A stretch of DNA of 64,000 nt from Candidatus Saccharicenans sp. (GTDB taxonomy: Bacteria > Acidobacteriota > Aminicenantia > Aminicenantales > Saccharicenantaceae). Below are positions 33,380-41,082 of this stretch, in pieces; position 1 is the first letter of the stretch, and every line of letters starts with the position of its first letter. The position numbers were made by a program, and so were the translations under genes. Where the stretch lies: the NCBI GenBank assembly GCA_030017715.1, contig JASEIU010000007.1, forward strand, positions 1-64,000. Reading direction: 5' to 3'. The notes beneath the pieces were generated by a model, which worked only from the letters and a program-made list of their open reading frames with translations, searched no databases and was not told where the DNA came from.

Positions 33380-34555
33380 ATGACTGTTAGAGCCATCAAA
33401 GGAAATTTAATTTTGCCGGACAGGGTGGTAGAAAACGGGATTCTGGTGATAGAGGGGGAGATAATAAAAGAAGTCAGGGAAAACCGACCGGCCGGCGACA
33501 TTTCAAGCCGGGGAATCAAGGCTCTGGATGATTATACCGGACGCTGGGTGTCGCCGGGTCTGATGGATGTCCATCTTCATGGAGCCCTTGGACATGAGGT
33601 AATGGAAGCCGGGGTTGCGGGGCTCAGAGAAATAGCTGCCCATCAGGCCGCCTGCGGGGTAACCGCCTTTTTCCCGACCACTCTAACTGCACCCATGGAA
33701 AAGGTTTTAGAGGCGATTCGGGCGGTCAGGGAAGCAGCCGCTCTGGACCTGCCTTCAGAGATCGCCGGAATTCACTTAGAAGGCCCTTATGTCAGTCTCA
33801 AAAGGAAAGGGGCTCAGGATCCGAAATACGTAAGGGAGATTCAGGAGACTGACCTTAAAATCCTCCGGGAAGCCCTCGGCCCTCTTAAGACCCTGATCAC
33901 GGTTGCACCGGAAACCGGTCTGAATGTTCGTTTCATCCAGACGATGGTGGAAATGGGCTGGGTGGTTTCAATTGGTCATTCAGACGCCACCTATGATGAG
34001 GCTCAAGCGGCGATTTCGGCCGGAGCCAGCCACGCCACCCATCTGTTCAATGCCTGGAGGGAATTCCATCACCGGGAACCGGGCGGATTGGGAGCGGTCC
34101 TGGACAGCGACCGGGTATTTGCCGAACTGATCGCAGACGGCATCCATGTGCATCCTTCTTTTATTCGCCTGGCCGTATTCCGAAAAGGATCCGGCCGGGT
34201 GTGTCTGATTACCGATTCGCTGAAGGCGGCCGGGCTTCCGGACGGCACATACGATTGGGGAGAGATGCAGATTGTCCTCAAGGGAGCCGAAGTCAGGCTA
34301 AAGGAGTCCGGAGTTCTGGCCGGCTCGGTGCTTCATCTCAATCAGGCCGTAAGAAATGTCATTAACTGGACCGGCCTTCCGGTGCCGGCCGCGGTCAGAA
34401 TGGCCTCGCTGACTCCGGCCGAAAGTGTCGGGCTCGGGAATAGATCCGGCAGCCTGGAAGCCGGCAAACTGGCCAACGTGGCTGTTTATGACTCCAATTT
34501 TGAGACACTGGCCACTTATTTGAGGGGAAAAAAAGTTTACCCGGAAAGGGAGTGA
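33380..34555 (+). CDS. nagA: N-acetylglucosamine-6-phosphate deacetylase
   Basis: A 391-aa cytoplasmic metal-dependent amidohydrolase, the standard NagA length. It converts GlcNAc-6-P to GlcN-6-P and acetate. Motifs in order are the first metal loop SPGLMDVHLHGALGHEVMEA, IAGIHLEGPYVSLKRKGAQ (metal Glu), VVSIGHSDATYDEA (His), ASHATHLFNAW (His) and the catalytic Asp in CLITDSLKAAGLPDGTY. The tail SVGLGNRSGSLEAGKLANVAV is typical of amidohydrolases. It sits between a deacetylase gene and the GH116 gene, 7 bp from the latter, so it is in one operon with it. No nagB is in the window; the SIS protein may compensate. Confidence 0.92.
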   Translation: MTVRAIKGNLILPDRVVENGILVIEGEIIKEVRENRPAGDISSRGIKALDDYTGRWVSPGLMDVHLHGALGHEVMEAGVAGLREIAAHQAACGVTAFFPTTLTAPMEKVLEAIRAVREAAALDLPSEIAGIHLEGPYVSLKRKGAQDPKYVREIQETDLKILREALGPLKTLITVAPETGLNVRFIQTMVEMGWVVSIGHSDATYDEAQAAISAGASHATHLFNAWREFHHREPGGLGAVLDSDRVFAELIADGIHVHPSFIRLAVFRKGSGRVCLITDSLKAAGLPDGTYDWGEMQIVLKGAEVRLKESGVLAGSVLHLNQAVRNVINWTGLPVPAAVRMASLTPAESVGLGNRSGSLEAGKLANVAVYDSNFETLATYLRGKKVYPERE

Positions 34556-34562
34556 GGGGAAA

Positions 34563-37169
34563 ATGAAAACAATTAATTCAGTCAGGCTTAATAAGGCATG
34601 TGCTCCCGTAATTTTGCTCGTTCTGGCTTTTTTCCTGGTTTCGGGCTGGAGCCAGCTTTTTGCCCGGTCGAAAAAGACGGGCAGCCAGGAACGTTCTCCG
34701 GGTTTCGAATTTAAGTTCCAGCCTGCCCCGGCCAACCTGGCCGGTTTTCCTGATTGTTCATTCACCAGGCCCTTAGGTTACAGGATGGAAAAGTTCGGCC
34801 GGACCATAGCCGCGGGAAATATCGACAATAACCCCGAAGGCAGCGCCTGTCCGGTAGGCGGACTGGGTGCCGGCGGCTACGAGTGGACGATGAGCGGCCG
34901 ATTCCGCTACTGGTTTCTGAAATCCGGCTGGTATGTTGACGATTACCTGCCGGCCGACGCCTTCCATATTTTTATAAAAAAGGGAAACCGGAAAATTGTC
35001 CAGACGCTTTCAACCGGGCGGCCGGAAAATGTCCTCCAGAGCTGGAAATGGGAGCTTCAACCCGGGAACGGAGATTATTTTGCCCTTTATCCCAAAAGCG
35101 GTTTTTCCTTTGAGAAGAAAAAAGACTGGCCGGTCAGCCTGGCCGTGGTTCAGTTTTCTCCGGTCATCCCGCATAACTACCGGGAGAGCAGTTATCCGGT
35201 GGCTGTGTATAAATGGATAATCAAGAATCCTTCAAAATCAGAAGTCGAGGTGTCGCTGATGCTGACCTGGGAAAACATGGTCGGCTGGGAGGCTCGCTGG
35301 CCGGGCGGCACGGTACCCCAGACGCAGTTTGTCTGGGACAAGAACAGCCGGGGCAATTTCAGCGAGTTTTCAAGCCATGGTCCCAGGAAGGGAATAATCT
35401 TCCGCCGGCAGGGGATGGACGTCAAAACCGGAAATGCACTGGCCGGCACGATGAGCGTGGCGGTTCTGGAAGTGCCGGGAGCTGAAGTAAGTTATCTTCT
35501 TGATTTTAACCCGGTCGGCGACGGCAGGGAGGTGATGGAACCGTTTTCAGAGAGCGGCCGTCTGCCCTCGGTAAAAGCTCAGTCGGCCTCTAAAGACAAC
35601 CGTACAGCTTCGGCCCTAACGGTAAAGATAAACCTGAAGCCAGGACAGGAAATTGAGATTCCATTTGCCGTCAGCTGGGATTTTCCGTATTACGAATTTG
35701 AAAAAAATGTGAAATACCGCAAGAAATACACCGAATTTTTCGGGGACGACGGAGCCCAGGCTTTGAAGATAGCCTTTGAAGCTTTGAGCAATTACCGGGA
35801 GTGGGAAAGAGAGATCGACCTCTGGCAGGCCCGGATACTCAACCAGAAGCAGCTTCCCCCGTGGTTCAAGCAGCTTCTTTTCAACGAACTGTATATTCTT
35901 TCGGAGACCGGAATCTGGGAAGCCTCGAGCGACCTTTTTACCTATCTGGAAAGCGCCGATTATCTGATGTACGGAACGTTTGACGTTGATTCCTATTGCT
36001 GGCAGCTGCTGGAGCTCTGGCCGGAGCTCGAGTGGCGTAATATTAAATATTTCGCCCAGACCATCAAAATGCTGGACCCGGCTCATAAAATTTATCAATA
36101 TAACGTGACTTTTCCCGATGAAGTCCCGTCTGAGAAAAAGGCTTATTACTGGAATGTCAACAAAGAGTCCGGAATGATTCCTCACGACCTGGGCTCTCCC
36201 CGGGTCCGTCCCTGGGTGGTCCTGAATGCCTTTGACTGGCAGAACGGAAATGTCTGGAAAGACCTGAACCCCAAATTCCCCCTGAGAGCTTTAAGGGATT
36301 ATCTGGCGGCCGGGCGCCAGGACCCGGATTTTCTGCGGGAAGTTTTTTCAGCCTCGGTGCTGGCCCTGGACACCCTGGAGAAGAAATTTGGCCATCCCGA
36401 TTCTCATATCCCCCAGAATGAAGCCATCCCGGACCAGACCTATGATACCTGGCGGATGAAGGGCACCAGCGCCTATGTCGGCCTGCTGTGGCTGGCGGCC
36501 TTAAAGGCCACCGTGAAAATCGGGGACCTGCTGCTGGAGAACGGATTCAGCCAGGTGGACGGCCTGAGCGTCGATAAGGTCCAGAAAAAATATACCGACT
36601 GGCTGGCGGCCGGAAAGAAGGAAGTTCAAAAACTCTGGAATGAGGAGAAAGGCTATTTTCATATCGACAGTCACACCGACGACATCATGACCGACCAGCT
36701 CTTCGGTTTGTGGTATGCGGCCATGCTCGGTCTGGAAGAGACTGAGCCCATTATCAGTCCCCAGCAGGTTACCAGAGCGCTGAGCACAATATTCCGCAAT
36801 AATGTGGCCGGTTTTGGCGACGGATTGATGGGCGCGGTTAACGGGCGCACCGCTTCAGGCCGGCAGCTTCTCAGCCAGCAGGGAGATGAGGTCTGGGTCG
36901 GCACCGCCTATGCCCTGGCCGCCAACTGTCTGCTTCATGGCTTGAAGAAGGAGGCCTGGCAGACGACCTATGGAATTTACCGGGTGGTCTGGAGTCCTGA
37001 AGGTCAGGGCTACTTCTTCAAGACTCCCGAAGCCTACTTAAATCCCGAAGAGAAGTTCTGGAACAACCCGGACCAGAAATACGGCCATAAGCTTTTCCGG
37101 GCGATGAAATATATGAGGCCGGGAGCGGTCTGGGCTATTTACCGGGCCTGGCTTCAGACTGAGAAATAA
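34563..37169 (+). CDS. GH116 glycosidase (beta-glucosidase/GBA2-type), exported
   Basis: An 868-aa exported enzyme. A signal peptide (VILLVLAFFLVSGWSQLFA) precedes an N-terminal beta domain of the GBA2 type (CPVGGLGAGGYEWTMSGRFR at about 97-116, WENMVGWEARW). An alpha/alpha barrel of the DUF608 type follows at about 405-868. By analogy with Thermoanaerobacterium TxGH116, Glu442 in LLFNELYILSETG is the nucleophile and Asp624 in EAIPDQTYDTW the acid/base; both are present. GH116 members cleave beta-glucosides, beta-xylosides and some GlcNAc-linked substrates. It follows nagA by 7 bp, so GlcNAc-containing substrates are plausible. The start has GTGAGGGG upstream. Confidence 0.9.
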   Translation: MKTINSVRLNKACAPVILLVLAFFLVSGWSQLFARSKKTGSQERSPGFEFKFQPAPANLAGFPDCSFTRPLGYRMEKFGRTIAAGNIDNNPEGSACPVGGLGAGGYEWTMSGRFRYWFLKSGWYVDDYLPADAFHIFIKKGNRKIVQTLSTGRPENVLQSWKWELQPGNGDYFALYPKSGFSFEKKKDWPVSLAVVQFSPVIPHNYRESSYPVAVYKWIIKNPSKSEVEVSLMLTWENMVGWEARWPGGTVPQTQFVWDKNSRGNFSEFSSHGPRKGIIFRRQGMDVKTGNALAGTMSVAVLEVPGAEVSYLLDFNPVGDGREVMEPFSESGRLPSVKAQSASKDNRTASALTVKINLKPGQEIEIPFAVSWDFPYYEFEKNVKYRKKYTEFFGDDGAQALKIAFEALSNYREWEREIDLWQARILNQKQLPPWFKQLLFNELYILSETGIWEASSDLFTYLESADYLMYGTFDVDSYCWQLLELWPELEWRNIKYFAQTIKMLDPAHKIYQYNVTFPDEVPSEKKAYYWNVNKESGMIPHDLGSPRVRPWVVLNAFDWQNGNVWKDLNPKFPLRALRDYLAAGRQDPDFLREVFSASVLALDTLEKKFGHPDSHIPQNEAIPDQTYDTWRMKGTSAYVGLLWLAALKATVKIGDLLLENGFSQVDGLSVDKVQKKYTDWLAAGKKEVQKLWNEEKGYFHIDSHTDDIMTDQLFGLWYAAMLGLEETEPIISPQQVTRALSTIFRNNVAGFGDGLMGAVNGRTASGRQLLSQQGDEVWVGTAYALAANCLLHGLKKEAWQTTYGIYRVVWSPEGQGYFFKTPEAYLNPEEKFWNNPDQKYGHKLFRAMKYMRPGAVWAIYRAWLQTEK

Positions 37170-37473
37170 CGAACAGACAGAGCAACATAAGGGCCATGTC
37201 ATCAGTCGTAAATTTAGTCCTGGGCAGCCTGACCTTGCGACTTAAGACGATAGCTGAAAAGGCCACGGTCAGGCTGGTTTCTGGATCAAATCTGTACTCT
37301 ATGAATCCAGAGCAATTGGAAATTGTCCCGGAGCTGGCGCTCCCTCCGGGGAGGGAAGATGGCTCGGGATCGGCGGACCGGGTATTTGGTTTTAGCTCCA
37401 GCGCCGATATAAGCCGGACTTTTCGGGCGATATATAATAATATCGGTGATAGGTTTCATCAGGTGAGTCCATT
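37170..37473. other. Intergenic region upstream of sulfatase-fold gene
   Basis: These 304 bp hold one frame (37196-37477, 93 codons) that overlaps the next start by 4 bp. It lacks a ribosome site and resembles no protein, so I leave it out. No firm promoter was seen; TATAAT-like bases occur near 37431-37442. Confidence 0.35.
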
Positions 37474-39870
37474 ATGAGCAGCAGGAAAAAAACCTGGGAA
37501 GTAGAACCTGAAATGAGAGGTCGGAAAATTCCTGCCAGTCTATTAATAATCCTTATGGTCCTGGCCGTTCTGGTCGTCGGCCTCTGGCTGGCTTTCCGCT
37601 TCTTTTTTCAACCGGTTTCTTCGCTGGCCGGTTTCTGGAAGAAGCAGGGAGTGGAAAAGCCAAATGTATTGCTGATAACCCTGGATACCACCAGGGCTGA
37701 CCACCTGCCGCTTTACGGATATAACGGAGTCCAGACTCCCCACCTCAACGAACTTGGACAGCGGGGAGCGGTCTTTGAACAGTGCGCCACCGCCTCACCG
37801 CTCACCCTGCCGGCCCACTGTTCGATACTGACGGGCTATTATCCGCCCTACCATGGGGTCAGGGTGAACGGCAATAATGCCCTGTCCGAGGCCCAGACCA
37901 CGGCGGCCGAGATTTTTGCCGCTGCCGGCTATAAGACGGCGGCTTTTATCGCGGCTTTTGTTCTGGACGGCCGCTGGGGATTGAAGCAGGGATTTGATTA
38001 TTACGACGACCAGTTCGACCTGAAGAAATACAAACAGCTGGACCTGGGCACTGTTCAACGTCCGGGAAACGAAGTGGTGGATTCGGCCCTCAGGTGGCTG
38101 GAAGAAAACCGGGGGCAGCCCTTCTTCGCCTGGGTTCATCTTTACGACCCGCACCTGCCTTACGAACCGCCGGAACCTTATCTTTCTCAGTACAGATACT
38201 ATCCTCCGGTCAGCCTGTATGACGGCGAAATTGCTTTCATGGATGAACAGATCGGACGCTTGTATTTCTGGCTGAAAAGCAGGGAACTCGACCAAAAGAC
38301 CGTCATCGTTCTGGTGGGCGACCACGGCGAGGGGCTGGGCGACCACGGAGAACTGGCTCACGGCTATTTTATCTATGATTATGCCGTTCATGTTCCGCTG
38401 ATCGTGGTCAGCCCGCACCGAAAACTTCAGGGGGTCAGGGTGCCGTCTCAGGTGAGTGTGGTCGACCTGCTGCCGACCATGGCCGGGCTGGCCGGCCTGA
38501 AATCGCCGACCAGTCAGGGCCGGTCTCTGCTCCGGCTGATGTTCGGAAAAAAAGAAAAAGAAATTCCGGCCTACAGCGAATCCCTGAGCCCCAACCTTCA
38601 TTATGGCTGGAGCCCGCTTCTGGCTCTTCGCACCTCCGGATTTAAGTTTATAGATGCTCCCCGACCGGAGCTGTATGACCTAAAAAATGACCCGAAGGAA
38701 TTGAACGACGTTCAAAATAGGTACCCCGAATTGGGGCTAAGCCTGAAAAGAGAACTCGATTCTCTAATAGAAAAGATAAGTTTAGGAGCGCCCGAACCGC
38801 AGGCCGCCAACCTGGATTCGGAAACGGTGGAGCGGCTGGCAGCTCTGGGCTATATCGGGGCTTCGGTCAGGATGAAGACCAGGCCGGCCAGAGAGCTGGC
38901 CGACCCCAAAGACAAGCTGGAAGTCTACGAGCTAATTCAGCAGGCCGGAGACCTTATCAACCATGAAGAATATGAGCAAGCTGCCGGCAATCTGGAAAAG
39001 TCGCTGGCTCAGGAACCGGGCATTCCCCAGGCCAGGCTATTGCTGGCCACATGTTATATAGAGCTCGGGCGCCGGGCTGAAGCTAAACATATTCTGGATG
39101 AAATATTAAGGGAGGATCCTAACTCAGTTCAGGCCCTTATCAGTCTGGCCAACATTCTGCTGGAAGAGGGCAGGGCAGACGACGTGGTGGCCCTGGGCGA
39201 AAAAGCCCTGTCGATTGATAACCGCAACACCCAGGCTTATACCCTTATCGGCGAAGTCTACATGGCCAGGATGGAACACGAAAAAGCCCGACCTTACCTG
39301 GAGAAGGCGGTTGAAATTCAGCCCAAGATGACCCGCAACGTTCTAAATCTGGCCGTCTGCCTGATCGGACTTAAAGAATACGAACGGGCAGAACAATTGT
39401 TGCGCCAGGTGCTCCAGGACTATCCAAAATTTCCTTTAACTTATTTTCATCTTGGGCTATTGTATGAAGAGCAGGGCAGGGTTGGAGAAGCCCTGGAGGC
39501 CTATGCCCGGGAAATTGAGTATTATCCGGACCATTTCCGGGCCCGGTTTAACCTGGGGAAACTTTTGCTCGGGCAGGGCAACCTGGAAGGTTACCTGGAA
39601 CAGATGGAGAAGGTAATGAAAGCGGCTCCGGCTGAAGCCGAGGGTTATCTCTTCCTGGCCCGGGGAAAACTCCTTCGGCGCGACGACCCGACCGAAATCC
39701 TGGAACTGGTGAAAGCCGGTCTGAGCCGGGCCAGAACCCCGGAGCTCAAGGCCCTGGGTTATTTTTTGCTGGCCGATGCTTACAACCGGCTGGGGCAGCC
39801 GGCCAGAGTTCAGGAAGCTCTGGCCCTGGCCAATCAATATAAAAATCAGAAAGAGGAGTCGAAAAGATGA
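37474..39870 (+). CDS. Membrane-anchored sulfatase-fold hydrolase with C-terminal TPR repeats
   Basis: A 798-aa protein anchored by one N-terminal helix (LLIILMVLAVLVVGLWLAF). The alkaline phosphatase/sulfatase fold covers about 65-455: VLLITLDTTRADHLPLYGY (metal Asp), SPLTLPAHCSILTGYYPP, FAWVHLYDPHLPYEPPEP and VLVGDHGEGLGDHGELAHGY (metal Asp/His). In formylglycine sulfatases the nucleophile lies in C/S-x-P-x-R. Here the equivalent is T-L-P-A-H, with Thr at the nucleophile place, more like phosphodiesterases or phosphotransferases. Residues about 480-790 are TPR repeats (NLEKSLAQEPGIPQARLLLA and later). It overlaps the next TPR gene by 4 bp (ATGA). The role may be envelope glycan or lipid modification. 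Confidence 0.82.
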   Translation: MSSRKKTWEVEPEMRGRKIPASLLIILMVLAVLVVGLWLAFRFFFQPVSSLAGFWKKQGVEKPNVLLITLDTTRADHLPLYGYNGVQTPHLNELGQRGAVFEQCATASPLTLPAHCSILTGYYPPYHGVRVNGNNALSEAQTTAAEIFAAAGYKTAAFIAAFVLDGRWGLKQGFDYYDDQFDLKKYKQLDLGTVQRPGNEVVDSALRWLEENRGQPFFAWVHLYDPHLPYEPPEPYLSQYRYYPPVSLYDGEIAFMDEQIGRLYFWLKSRELDQKTVIVLVGDHGEGLGDHGELAHGYFIYDYAVHVPLIVVSPHRKLQGVRVPSQVSVVDLLPTMAGLAGLKSPTSQGRSLLRLMFGKKEKEIPAYSESLSPNLHYGWSPLLALRTSGFKFIDAPRPELYDLKNDPKELNDVQNRYPELGLSLKRELDSLIEKISLGAPEPQAANLDSETVERLAALGYIGASVRMKTRPARELADPKDKLEVYELIQQAGDLINHEEYEQAAGNLEKSLAQEPGIPQARLLLATCYIELGRRAEAKHILDEILREDPNSVQALISLANILLEEGRADDVVALGEKALSIDNRNTQAYTLIGEVYMARMEHEKARPYLEKAVEIQPKMTRNVLNLAVCLIGLKEYERAEQLLRQVLQDYPKFPLTYFHLGLLYEEQGRVGEALEAYAREIEYYPDHFRARFNLGKLLLGQGNLEGYLEQMEKVMKAAPAEAEGYLFLARGKLLRRDDPTEILELVKAGLSRARTPELKALGYFLLADAYNRLGQPARVQEALALANQYKNQKEESKR

Positions 39871-40838
39871 AAAAAGCAAAATTTAATCCGGCTCGTATTT
39901 ATAGAATCTTCTGTCTGGCAGTCCTGGTTGGTTTGCTTTTTTCTCCGGGTTCGGGCCAGTATCGGGAGTATCATATTTTTGGCCTGGTGGTTGACACCGA
40001 ATCCAACCCCCTGACTGGTGTGGATCTCTTCCTCCAGGACCTCAATACCAGCCGCAATTACCGGGTCAAGACCGACAAGAGCGGAAAATATGTGCTGTCC
40101 GGCCTGCCCCACGGGCGCTATCAGGTGACGGTTAAGAAAGACGGTTACGAAACCAGAACTTTTGAATGGGACTTTTCCCAACCCCAGGAAAGAATGCAGA
40201 AGGTAGAAATGGAAACCATCATTCTGGCTTCCACCGAAAAGGTCCAGACGTTGACCAGCCTGAAGGAGCTGAAGAAGGCGGTGGCTGAGGTTATGGACAT
40301 GATCAACCGCAATGACCTGGAAACAGCCCTGGCCAGGCTGCAGGAGCTGGCAGCCAGGTATCCAGACGATTCCAACGTCCATTATCTCTCAGGCGTCACT
40401 CTCGGCCGTCTGCACCGTTACCAGGAAGCCATCCCGGAACTGACCAGGGTAACCGAGCTGGCCCCGGAATTTGCCCCGGCCTACCAGCAGCTCGGATTCT
40501 GTTATCAGATGTTGAAAGATATGGATAAAGCTCTGGAAAACTACCGGAAATCGGCCGAGCTGGACCCGGCCAATTCGGCCAACCTCTACAATCTCGGCCT
40601 GATCCTGTTTGAAATGGATAAGGTGGACGAGGCCATCGGTTATTTTGAGAAAGCGCTGGCGGCCAAATCTGACGACCTGGACACCCTGGAGATGATGGCC
40701 AGATGTTATGTTAATAAGGGCGACCTGCCGAAAGCGGTGGAATTCCTGGAGAAAGCCAGGTCTTTAACCCAGGATGAAGAAAAAATTAAGTTTCTGGACA
40801 GCTTTATCGCCACCCTTAAAGCCCAGATCAAAAAATGA
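39867..40838 (+). CDS. Exported carboxypeptidase-regulatory/TPR protein
   Basis: A 323-aa exported protein with signal peptide (IFCLAVLVGLLFSPGSGQ). Residues about 38-110 form a carboxypeptidase-regulatory-like beta sandwich: HIFGLVVDTESNPLTGVDLF, DKSGKYVLSGLPHGRYQVTV. Residues about 135-320 carry at least five TPR units (ALARLQELAARYPDDSNVHY, then IPELTRVTELAPEFAPAYQQ, ENYRKSAELDPANSANLYNL and AIGYFEKALAAKSDDLD). The start ATG overlaps the stop of the sulfatase-fold gene in an ATGA, so translation is coupled. The same N-terminal domain occurs in the TonB receptor downstream. A scaffold role in the envelope is inferred. Confidence 0.83.
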   Translation: MKKAKFNPARIYRIFCLAVLVGLLFSPGSGQYREYHIFGLVVDTESNPLTGVDLFLQDLNTSRNYRVKTDKSGKYVLSGLPHGRYQVTVKKDGYETRTFEWDFSQPQERMQKVEMETIILASTEKVQTLTSLKELKKAVAEVMDMINRNDLETALARLQELAARYPDDSNVHYLSGVTLGRLHRYQEAIPELTRVTELAPEFAPAYQQLGFCYQMLKDMDKALENYRKSAELDPANSANLYNLGLILFEMDKVDEAIGYFEKALAAKSDDLDTLEMMARCYVNKGDLPKAVEFLEKARSLTQDEEKIKFLDSFIATLKAQIKK

Positions 40839-40908
40839 AAATTAACAAAAGTAATGGGGAAGCAGAGCCGGGCGACTTAGAGCCCCGGTCAGGGATCCGG
40901 CGTCCTGG

Positions 40909-40945
40909 AAAAAATCTTGACAGGGGATTTTTTAAGGATTAAATA
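40909..40945 (+). promoter_or_regulatory. TonB receptor promoter with an inverted repeat around the -35 box
   Basis: TTGACA (40917-40922) and TAAATA (40940-40945) are 17 bp apart. The -35 box lies in the loop of a perfect inverted repeat: AAAAAATC (40909-40916) and GATTTTTT (40926-40933). A dimeric repressor on this site would block RNA polymerase. The repeat could also be read as a weak terminator of the TPR gene. Confidence 0.6.
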
Positions 40946-40986
40946 ATAAGATAAGGAGGAGAAAATTTGAAAGAAAGGAGGTGGGA

Positions 40987-41019
40987 ATGAAGGCTGTCCT
41001 CGATGTAAAAAGTGTCTGA
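40987..41019 (+). CDS. Possible 10-aa leader peptide before the TonB receptor
   Basis: AAAGGAGGT, a near-perfect ribosome site at 40974-40982, is followed after 4 bp by ATG and the short frame MKAVLDVKSV with a TGA stop at 41017-41019. Downstream, CTTCCTGCCTG (41026-41036) can pair with CAGGAGGAAG (41045-41054), hiding another Shine-Dalgarno-like segment. This layout suits translation-dependent control, but the peptide lacks an obvious run of one amino acid, and no T-run follows the hairpin. Confidence 0.35.
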   Translation: MKAVLDVKSV

Positions 41020-41082
41020 GGGTTTCTTCCTGCCTGTGTTTTTTCAGGAGGAAGAGTCGGTCAAAGGAAAAAGGAGGGTAAA

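Noticed and set aside
37196..37477. 93-codon frame ahead of the sulfatase-fold gene
   Set aside because: No ribosome site, no domain or signal peptide, and the 4-bp overlap with the next gene can arise by chance.
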